Below are positions 26,078 through 33,174 of a stretch of 64,000 bases of DNA, piece after piece. Source of the DNA: Avichristensenella sp031550535. GTDB lineage: Bacteria; Bacillota; Clostridia; Christensenellales; Aristaeellaceae. The notes below the pieces were generated by a model, which saw only the letters and a program-made list of their open reading frames with translations, ran no database searches and was not told the origin of the DNA. The first letter of the stretch is position 1. Every line of letters starts with the position of its first letter. The position numbers and the translations under genes are program-made. Location: the NCBI GenBank assembly GCA_031550535.1, contig JAVBOM010000008.1, forward strand, positions 1-64,000, in the 5' to 3' direction.

Positions 26078-26608
26078 CTATTGCGGCGTATACTCCAGCT
26101 GTAAATCGCGGGGATCGGCTTCGTAAAGCGCCGGAATGACCTCGGCGGCATCGGTGCAGCCAACTGCGCGGTAGAAAGCGATTGTCTCCTCGGATGACCC
26201 CGCGCAGATGTATATTTTCCGACAGGCGCGCTTCTTGGCTTCATCTGCCGTGCGCAGGAACAACCCCTTTCCGATGCCTTTGCCCCGAAACGGCCTGGAA
26301 ACGAACAGCTGATCCAGCAAAACGTACTGGCCGTGTTCCCCAAGCGGAGCCAAGTTAAGCGCCGAAAAACCGATCAGGTGGCCGCCAGAATCGAACGCGC
26401 CAAGCGCAATGCCGCCGCTTTCCACGGTTTCCAGCAGGCGGCGCAGGTGGTTATCATACCCTTCGGGGAAATCGGGGTCAAGGTAACCAATTTCAACCAG
26501 CCGCAGTACCCCCTCCACGCTGCGCCATGCCCTGCCGATGTACTGCGACGCGTCCATCTCCCGAATTTTTTCGCATTCGCCGTACTCAATAGAACGATAC
26601 TGAATCAT
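26078..26608 (-). CDS. GNAT family N-acetyltransferase
   Basis: A 176-residue GNAT protein: YVLLDQLFVSRPFRGKGIGKGLF carries the acetyl-CoA loop (RGKGIG), and YICAGSSEETIAFYRAVGC the C-terminal strand-helix. Substrate unknown. The start is uncertain: the ATG at 26608 has GAAAGAG only three bases upstream, and the ATG at 26620 adds four residues but has no ribosome site, because the MITE-like element begins at 26624. The element may have replaced the original leader, so expression may be altered. Confidence 0.85.
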   Translation of the reverse strand: MIQYRSIEYGECEKIREMDASQYIGRAWRSVEGVLRLVEIGYLDPDFPEGYDNHLRRLLETVESGGIALGAFDSGGHLIGFSALNLAPLGEHGQYVLLDQLFVSRPFRGKGIGKGLFLRTADEAKKRACRKIYICAGSSEETIAFYRAVGCTDAAEVIPALYEADPRDLQLEYTPQ

Positions 26609-26623
26609 AATCTCTTTCATTAT

Positions 26624-26783
26624 GGCAATACCGCACAGATAGCAAGCACGCGAGCGGATGCTTTTCCGCCCATTCACACTTGCAAAAACGCTCGACGTAG
26701 CGCTGCTACGCCTTCGGTTTCCGCAAGCGCGCCTGGACAAAAAATCATCTCGCCGGCGCACTTGCTATCTGTGCGGTATTGCC
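26624..26783. mobile_element. MITE-like element with 23-bp terminal inverted repeats
   Basis: The 160-bp element starts with GGCAATACCGCACAG at 26624 and its first 23 bases (to 26646) are the exact reverse complement of the last 23 (26761-26783). TTAT flanks both sides (26620-26623 and 26784-26787), consistent with a target duplication. The interior has hairpins (for example ACGTAGCGCTGCTACG near 26694) and no coding sequence. It lies exactly between the stop codon of the FAD enzyme gene and the start of the GNAT gene. The leader at 845-862 matches 16 of 18 bases of its end. Confidence 0.75.
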
Positions 26784-28118
26784 TTATAGGAAATACGCCC
26801 CGTCCGCACGCAGTTTATCCCGCAGCATGCCCACATCCAGCGCGTGCGGCATCACCCCGGCCAGCGCGGACAGCGCGGCGGCCGTGCCTGCGGCCTGCCC
26901 GGTGACCATCGCGGGCGGCATCACGCGCACGCTGCCCTGCACGCTGTGATCGCAGGCAATCGTCCGCCCGGCGACAACAACATTTTTGAGCCCCTTGGGC
27001 AGCAGGCAGCGGTACGGTATCCCGTGCGATTCACCCTTTTCATAGCCGGCCCAGTTCGCCTCTTCGGAAAGCTCGCCGCTGAGCACCTTCTCCCGGTCGC
27101 CCAGCGCCGTGTGCACATCGATGAAGTAGCAGTTCCTGCCGATCTCATCGGGGAAGGAGCGGCGCTGCATGTAGTCATCCAGCGTCAGGCGGTATTCGCC
27201 AATGATGCGGCGCGATTCCCGCGTGCCCAGCACGGCCGCCGTGCCCGTCAGGTGCGATGCGCCGTACTGCGCGGGCATAAATTCCTTCAGCCCTTCGTGA
27301 ATCTGGCGCGCAAGCTCGCGCCCCAGCGGCAGCGCCTTGGATACGCTTGCCGGGTCGGTGGCGTTGACCTCCCACAGATGGCCCGCGTTGAACCCGACCG
27401 CGCGCGGCCCCACCAGACAGTTGCACGAATGCCCATCCACCACCAGCGGGTACTTGTCAGATCGCACGATGTCGTAAATCGCGCAGTCCTTCTTGCTCAT
27501 GTGCACCGTGGGGCCGGTGCGGTACGCGTACTCATCCACGTTGGTCACGGTAAAGCAGTGCGTGGCGGGCTGCACCTCGCCGCTTGCGCCGTCGCCGTAT
27601 TCGAAGGAAAGGCCCGCGTGCGCGACAAGGTCTGCATCCCCTGTGCAATCAACATATACCGGCGCGCGGTACGCGGAAAGCCCTGCCTTGTTCACGGCAA
27701 TGACATGGCTGATGCGGTCCCCGTCCAGTTCCACCCCGCCAATAAAGGTATGGAACAGCACATCCGCCCCCGCCCCCGCGACCAGCCGGTCATACACGCG
27801 CTTGAGCACCTCCGCGTCGATGGGCACCCAGTCTGCGGCGTCCCGGGCGATGTGCGGCATCTCCCGCTTGGTGAGGGTAAACACCTCCTCGGCGATGCCC
27901 TTATAGATGATCTTCTCCCCATCGCTGAACGGACACCACGCGGGCACCAACCCGCTCGTGCCTATGCCGCCCAGCGCGCCGGTGGCTTCGATCAAAAGTG
28001 TCCTTGCGCCGCCCCTTGCGGAGGCGACGGCGGCGGCGCAGCCGGAGGGCCCTCCCCCCGCGACGATCACATCATATTCCGTGTTCAGCGGGATTTCCCG
28101 GTGCAGCGATACGTTCAC
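26784..28118 (-). CDS. FAD-dependent oxidoreductase (FAD_oxidored family)
   Basis: A 444-residue flavoprotein of the large family annotated as FAD-dependent oxidoreductase, often found in carbohydrate loci. The Rossmann dinucleotide loop VIVAGGGPSGCAAAVASARGG is at residue 17, YVDCTGDADLVAHAG near 175 and the FAD-closing MVTGQAAGTAAALS near the C-terminus. Substrate unknown; a sugar or uronate derivative is likely given the divergent GH88 gene. The start is a GTG at 28118 with GGAGG five bases upstream; the long frame to 28583 is rejected. The stop TAA is formed by bases belonging to the TTAT next to the MITE-like element. Confidence 0.85.
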   Translation of the reverse strand: MNVSLHREIPLNTEYDVIVAGGGPSGCAAAVASARGGARTLLIEATGALGGIGTSGLVPAWCPFSDGEKIIYKGIAEEVFTLTKREMPHIARDAADWVPIDAEVLKRVYDRLVAGAGADVLFHTFIGGVELDGDRISHVIAVNKAGLSAYRAPVYVDCTGDADLVAHAGLSFEYGDGASGEVQPATHCFTVTNVDEYAYRTGPTVHMSKKDCAIYDIVRSDKYPLVVDGHSCNCLVGPRAVGFNAGHLWEVNATDPASVSKALPLGRELARQIHEGLKEFMPAQYGASHLTGTAAVLGTRESRRIIGEYRLTLDDYMQRRSFPDEIGRNCYFIDVHTALGDREKVLSGELSEEANWAGYEKGESHGIPYRCLLPKGLKNVVVAGRTIACDHSVQGSVRVMPPAMVTGQAAGTAAALSALAGVMPHALDVGMLRDKLRADGAYFL

Positions 28119-28254
28119 GGCGGCCTCCAAATTGTATTGTGCCGTAAATGTTCGCCCGCCCCGCGCCGAACTCCTCCTTGCGCAGGAATCGCACGGCACA
28201 GGGTCGAATGAAATGCAGCAAACGGCGCATCGCGCCATATGGGAGGGACAAGGG

Positions 28255-29385
28255 ATGAAAGCTTGGGCGGAATCAACCTTTGACAAGATCGCGCGCAAAT
28301 ACGCGGCCCAGATTCCAAATGCGGCGCAGGCGGGCATTCTGCCGTACCGGGGCGTCAGGGACAAGTGGCTGCCATCGCCGTCGGAGCGCAACAGCTGGTG
28401 GACGGGCGGCTTCTGGCCCGCACTGATGTGGCAGCTGTACGCCGCCACCAAGGATGGCGCGTTTGCAGGTGAGGCCCGCCGTACGCAGGCGCTGCTGAAA
28501 GAGGAACTGGCGGTGCACCATGGGCTGCACCACGATGTGGGCTTCATGTACCTGCTGTCCTTCGGGGCGGAATGGCGCATCACCGGCGATGAAACGCAGG
28601 CGGCCGTGGTGCACCACGCGGCGAACCTGCTGGCCGGGCGCTACAACCCCGCCGGGTTCATCCGCGCGTGGAACGGCAAGGGCCGCGAGGGTTGGTCCAT
28701 CATCGATACGATGATGAACCTGCCGCTGCTGTACTGGGCCACCGAATACACCGAAGACCCGCGCTACGCCGCCATGGCCGACCGCCACATCGAGATGGCG
28801 ACGCGCAATTTCATCCGCCCGGATGGCTCCAGCGAGCACATCGTGGTGATGGACGCGCGCACCGGCGAGGTGGTCGAAACGCGCGGCGGCCAGGGGTATG
28901 AGAACGGCTCCAGCTGGACGCGCGGGCAGGCGTGGGCGCTGCACGGGTTCACGCTGGCGCACCGCAACACCGGCAACGCCGACTACCTGAACACCGCAAA
29001 GCGCATCGCGCATTATTTCATCGCCAATATCAGGCCGGACGGGCTGATTGACTGCGACTTCCGCCAGCCGCGCAATGAAGAGCGCTTTGACAACATCGCG
29101 GGCGCCTGCGCCGCCAGCGGCCTGTTGATGCTGGCGGACGCCGTGCCGCCGCTGGAAGCGCCGCTGTACCGCGATGCCGCGGTCAAGATGCTGCGCGCGA
29201 TGGATGAACTGTGCGCCGACTACACCCTGGATACGTTCGGCGTGCTGCAAAAGTGCACCGCCGCCTACCATGACGACGGCAACGGGCGGCATGTCAACAT
29301 CGTGTACGGCGACTATTTCTTCCTGGAAGCGCTGGCCAGGATTCTGGGAACGGACCCGGGGCTATGGGATGCCAGGAAGGCGTGA
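28255..29385 (+). CDS. GH88 unsaturated glucuronyl hydrolase
   Basis: A 376-residue GH88 enzyme that removes 4,5-unsaturated uronates from oligosaccharides released by polysaccharide lyases. NSWWTGGFWPALMWQLY begins the barrel; HHDVGFMYLL carries Asp94 and SIIDTMMNLPLLYWA carries Asp151, aligning with the two catalytic Asp of Bacillus UGL. No signal peptide. The ATG at 28255 follows GGGAGG; the frame open from 27907 overlaps the divergent gene and is rejected. It is divergent from the FAD enzyme gene, suggesting shared control from 28119-28254. Confidence 0.93.
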   Translation: MKAWAESTFDKIARKYAAQIPNAAQAGILPYRGVRDKWLPSPSERNSWWTGGFWPALMWQLYAATKDGAFAGEARRTQALLKEELAVHHGLHHDVGFMYLLSFGAEWRITGDETQAAVVHHAANLLAGRYNPAGFIRAWNGKGREGWSIIDTMMNLPLLYWATEYTEDPRYAAMADRHIEMATRNFIRPDGSSEHIVVMDARTGEVVETRGGQGYENGSSWTRGQAWALHGFTLAHRNTGNADYLNTAKRIAHYFIANIRPDGLIDCDFRQPRNEERFDNIAGACAASGLLMLADAVPPLEAPLYRDAAVKMLRAMDELCADYTLDTFGVLQKCTAAYHDDGNGRHVNIVYGDYFFLEALARILGTDPGLWDARKA

Positions 29386-29397
29386 CGGCAACGGGAT

Positions 29398-29424
29398 GGG
29401 GCGGCTTCGGCGGCCCCTTTCTTT
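29398..29424 (+). terminator. Terminator after GH88
   Basis: GGGGCGGC (29398-29405) pairs with GCGGCCCC (29410-29417) with one mismatch around a TTCG tetraloop, followed by a T-rich tract. Confidence 0.6.
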
Positions 29425-29460
29425 ACTTGTCGAAGTTCCAGCATGAAGGGGAATCGTTGA

Positions 29461-30540
29461 ATGACCGCTAACCTCACCCCAAACAACGAAAAGGCAATCG
29501 CCTTTGTTAGGGGAAAAGCGAAGGCCGCCGAATCCCGCGACAGGGAATGGCTGGCGGAGGCTCTGCGCGGCATGCCTTTCAGCCCTGAAACCTTTGCCAG
29601 GCAGATGCTTGGCCACAGCAAGGTATCGATCTGCTTTCACCCATACCGCATCTGCGAAAACGGAAAAACGGTAATCGAAAACCTCATCGCGGATGGCGTA
29701 TACCGCAATCAGTTTGTTACCCGCATTTCAAACGGCGGCGTAACGGCCTACCCCGGCGGCGACCGCGATCTATGGGAAAAGCGGATGTTTGGGGAGGCCT
29801 ACCATGCCCCTGGGGCATGCAATGAAGAGCGCCCGAAGTACGGCGCGCTGAACCTGCTGAATTTTTTTGACGGCGCGGCCCCCAGGTTTGGCTGTTGCGA
29901 TTTTGTGCTGAGCAATAGGGTTCTTGGCCGCTGCACCTTTACCTTTGGCGACAGCATGACGCTTCCCGATGTATACGGCACGCAGGGGGCGTTTCTTTCC
30001 ATGGCCCGCGCGGTGCTGGAAGATGCCATGAATACGGGGAGGCTGCTTGACGCCATTCCATGCGGACCCGAAGAGGCAATCCGTTTGCTGTATGAAGGCT
30101 CTTCCGCGCGCCCGCCCCAAAATGGCCGCGACGAAAGCAGAACCATTGAAGCGCAAGTGCATGGGCATATCGATCTAGCGGCGGATGTGGATGCCGTATC
30201 CGTGGATGAGGCATTTCGCGGCACGGCGGTGGAAGAGCAGTTCCTTGCGCTATCCCGAAAATACAACATCCCCATCCGATGGATTCCGCGGCGCAGCGTG
30301 CCTATCGAAGAAATAGACGAAAATTTCCGCGGGCCGGTGATGCGGGATATTGCGCAAAAGGCAGTGCTGGAAGCGGGGAACAGTTCCGCTACCCTGGATG
30401 CCGCCGTCATAGCCCATGCGGCGCGCTCCGCAGTTGAACACCCCGATCGGTGGGCGGCATTCAGCACCCCGCCGGGACTGCTCCAGCGCGTGAAGCAGCT
30501 GTGGCACATCGTCGCAAATTACGGCTGCCCGCGTGCATGA
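29461..30540 (+). CDS. DUF3626 family protein
   Basis: A 359-residue protein matching DUF3626: CFHPYRICENGKTVIENLIADGVY, QFVTRISNGGVTAYPGGDRDLWE, ERPKYGALNLLNFFDG and APRFGCCDFVLSNRVLGRCTFTFGDS appear in the family order. The family has no established function. There is no signal peptide or membrane segment. The ATG at 29461 follows AAGGGG. Its stop codon lies in the loop of a 13-bp hairpin (30523-30555). It stands alone, 75 bp after GH88. Confidence 0.8.
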   Translation: MTANLTPNNEKAIAFVRGKAKAAESRDREWLAEALRGMPFSPETFARQMLGHSKVSICFHPYRICENGKTVIENLIADGVYRNQFVTRISNGGVTAYPGGDRDLWEKRMFGEAYHAPGACNEERPKYGALNLLNFFDGAAPRFGCCDFVLSNRVLGRCTFTFGDSMTLPDVYGTQGAFLSMARAVLEDAMNTGRLLDAIPCGPEEAIRLLYEGSSARPPQNGRDESRTIEAQVHGHIDLAADVDAVSVDEAFRGTAVEEQFLALSRKYNIPIRWIPRRSVPIEEIDENFRGPVMRDIAQKAVLEAGNSSATLDAAVIAHAARSAVEHPDRWAAFSTPPGLLQRVKQLWHIVANYGCPRA

Positions 30541-30555
30541 TACACGCGGGCAGCC
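30523..30555. terminator. Hairpin between convergent genes, spanning the DUF3626 stop
   Basis: GGCTGCCCGCGTG (30523-30535) and CACGCGGGCAGCC (30543-30555) form a perfect 13-bp stem; the loop contains the TGA. There is no T run, so termination is inferred from its position between convergent genes. Confidence 0.5.
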
Positions 30556-30573
30556 TCTGATCCGTATTTCCCG

Positions 30574-33165
30574 TCAAAACAGATACATCGCCATCTTCCG
30601 GTAAACCTCATCCAAATTGATGGGCTTGGCAATATGGTCATTCATCCCGGCGGCCTTGCACTGCTCAATATCTTCCACAAAAGCGTTCGCCGTCATCGCG
30701 ATGATCGGCACCCCTTTCGCGCCCGGGTACGGCATCTGGCGGATGCGCCGCGTCGCGCCCAGCCCGTCCAACTCCGGCATCTGGATATCCATGAACACAA
30801 TGTCGTACCCGTCCGGGCTTTGCTCCATCTTTTCGCACGCGACCAGGCCGTTTTCTGCGCTGTCGATGATGATGCCGCTGTCTTCCAGCAGCGCGATCAC
30901 GATCTCGCGGTTGATCTCGATATCCTCCACCAGCAGCAGCCGCTTGCCCGCAAAGTTGAATGACGCGGGCGAAATTTCTTCCGCGCGCGGCTTGTTCTTT
31001 TGCGCCGTGCCCAGTCTTACCGGCACGGTAAAAATAAACCGGCTGCCCTTCCCCGCATCGCTTTCCACATGGATTTGGCCGCCCATCTGCTCTACAATGC
31101 GCTTGCTGATCGCAAGGCCCAGCCCCGTGCCGCCGTATTTGCGGGAAACGCCGCGCTCTACCTGCTCAAACGCGTTGAAAAGAAGGGATTGCTTTTCGGG
31201 CGCGATGCCTATGCCGGTGTCCTCCACGCTGATGCACAGCGTCGAAACCCCGTTTTCCAGCCCTTGCTGCCTGACGGACAGGCGCACCTCGCCGCCGTCT
31301 GGCGTGACCTTGACGGCGTTTGACAGCAGGTTTGTGATCACCTGAGACAGCCGCAGCTCATCGCTGATGATGGTTTCCGGCACGTCATCCGCGACGGTCA
31401 CGATGAAATTAAGCCCCTTTTCGGCAGCGCGCGAGGCGGAGATGGACTGCACATTGTCGATCATGCGGCGGGTGTCAATCTCTTCGCTGGATAGCTCTAC
31501 CTTGTCGGCCTCTATTTTGCTCATATCCAGGATATCATTGATCAGCCCCAGCAGGTGCCTGGATGCGCCCTCGATTTTGATGAGGCAATCATCCACCTTG
31601 GCGCGGTCGGCGGCGGCCTTGGCGATGGTCGTCATGCCAATGATTGCGTTCATGGGCGTTCTGATTTCGTGGCTCATGTTGGCCAGGAAAGAGCTTTTCG
31701 CCTGCGCGCTTAGGGTGGCCTGCTCCTTGGCGATTTCAAGGTTTCTGTTGATCTCGTTGCGCAGCATCGCCGCGCTGATCAGCAGCCCTGCCGATTGTAG
31801 GATGTTCTCCTCCATTTCGCCAAAAAGGCGCTCCCTTTTGCAGTCGTCAAACCCGATGAACCCCCAGAACTCGCCGTGCATGAAGATGGGCACGATCAGC
31901 AGCGATAGAATGCCCTGCGGCATCAGCTGCTTTTGTTCGGCCGGCAGCATATCGCGCACGATGGCGTTGACGCACCGGTTGACCGCCAGCGTGGATTCCC
32001 AGGATGGAATCGCTTCTTCATAGGAAATATCCACTGTCAGATCGTTCCCCTGCTGCGGCGGCGCGTCTTCGGACCATTCGTGTATTTGCGTGCAGTGCAG
32101 CTCGCCGTTTACCACACGGTTTTCCCAAATGTACGCGCGGTCCCCCCGCACGGATTCGCCCAGCAGCTTCAGACACCGCCATATTGTCATGCCAAAATCA
32201 TCGGCGGCATCGGCGCTCAGCAGCATGGAAGCCACGCTGTTCACCGCGCCCAGCAGTTCATCGCGCTTTTCCAGGTCGCGCATTTTCTCCTGTATTTCGC
32301 CTTCCAGGCCCTGGTTGCGCTTTTCGATTTCGACCAGCGCTTCCTGCAGCTTTTCTTCGGCGCGCTTGAGGCGGTCGATGTTCAGATGCCCGCCCAGCAC
32401 GCGGGTGGGGGCGCCGCTTTCATCCCATTCCACAATGCGGCCCATGTCCAGCGTCCAAACGTAATGGCCGTCCTTGTGGCGCATGCGGATTTCGCACACA
32501 TAGTCATCCCGTTGGCCGGCCAGGTATTCATCCAGCAGCTGCGAGGATTTGATCAGATCCTCCGGATGGTTGAACTGTTCCCACTCGGTCATGCTGCCGG
32601 TGATCTCATCCTGCGTATAGCCCAGCATGCTGAGGTACTCATCGTTGTATGTGATGGTCTGGGTTGTCAGATCCCAATCCCACGCGCCAAGCTCGGACAT
32701 CTTGGCCACAAAGTCAAGCTGCGCCTTCTGCTCTTTCAGCGCCTCTTCGGTTTTTTTGATGCGCTCAATACTTTGCAGCACGCCAACCAGGCGGACGGGC
32801 CTGCCTTCGCTGTCCCATTCGGTAAGGGAGCCCTTATCCTGCGCCCAGATGACCGTGCCATCCTTGCATACGATGCGGAACTCCGCCTCGTACTTGTCAG
32901 AGCGGCCCTCAACGTAATCGTTCACGGCCTTTTCCGCCAGCGCAAGGTCTTCCGGCAGCACGGCGTTTTCCCAGGATGACACATCCTGCGGAAGCTCGCC
33001 TTCTTCATAGCCCAGTATCTTTTCCCACTGGCGGCTGTAGATCACCTTGCCGCTGGGCAGGTGCCAGTCCCAAAGTCCGATCTGCGTAGCTTCGATGATA
33101 TAGTGCAGCGAATCGGAAAAGACCTTTTCTTTTTCCGTCAGTTGGTGATGGTGGCGGTTGTTCAT
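30574..33165 (-). CDS. Hybrid sensor histidine kinase (PAS-PAS-GAF-HisKA-HATPase-REC)
   Basis: An 863-residue soluble hybrid kinase. Two PAS_3 domains (about 22-135 and 155-265), a coiled linker, a GAF domain (about 305-470), HisKA with FLANMSHEIRTPMNAI (phospho-acceptor His499), HATPase with LLSNAVKVTPDGG and YGGTGLGLAISKRIVEQMGG, and a receiver (about 745-863) with LLVEDIEINREI, FMDIQMPELDG and KPINL. All catalytic motifs are intact. No output domain, so it must pass phosphate to an unlinked partner. It starts 9 bp after the GH116 stop on the same strand with TGAGGA as ribosome site, so it may be cotranscribed with that gene. Confidence 0.92.
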   Translation of the reverse strand: MNNRHHHQLTEKEKVFSDSLHYIIEATQIGLWDWHLPSGKVIYSRQWEKILGYEEGELPQDVSSWENAVLPEDLALAEKAVNDYVEGRSDKYEAEFRIVCKDGTVIWAQDKGSLTEWDSEGRPVRLVGVLQSIERIKKTEEALKEQKAQLDFVAKMSELGAWDWDLTTQTITYNDEYLSMLGYTQDEITGSMTEWEQFNHPEDLIKSSQLLDEYLAGQRDDYVCEIRMRHKDGHYVWTLDMGRIVEWDESGAPTRVLGGHLNIDRLKRAEEKLQEALVEIEKRNQGLEGEIQEKMRDLEKRDELLGAVNSVASMLLSADAADDFGMTIWRCLKLLGESVRGDRAYIWENRVVNGELHCTQIHEWSEDAPPQQGNDLTVDISYEEAIPSWESTLAVNRCVNAIVRDMLPAEQKQLMPQGILSLLIVPIFMHGEFWGFIGFDDCKRERLFGEMEENILQSAGLLISAAMLRNEINRNLEIAKEQATLSAQAKSSFLANMSHEIRTPMNAIIGMTTIAKAAADRAKVDDCLIKIEGASRHLLGLINDILDMSKIEADKVELSSEEIDTRRMIDNVQSISASRAAEKGLNFIVTVADDVPETIISDELRLSQVITNLLSNAVKVTPDGGEVRLSVRQQGLENGVSTLCISVEDTGIGIAPEKQSLLFNAFEQVERGVSRKYGGTGLGLAISKRIVEQMGGQIHVESDAGKGSRFIFTVPVRLGTAQKNKPRAEEISPASFNFAGKRLLLVEDIEINREIVIALLEDSGIIIDSAENGLVACEKMEQSPDGYDIVFMDIQMPELDGLGATRRIRQMPYPGAKGVPIIAMTANAFVEDIEQCKAAGMNDHIAKPINLDEVYRKMAMYLF

Positions 33166-33174
33166 CTTATTTCC

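Noticed and set aside
26627..26640. Similarity of ATACCGCACAGAT to a common cloning-vector segment
   Set aside because: Only 13 bases match; the flanks are an exact 23-bp inverted repeat with target duplication, so vector contamination is not a good explanation.
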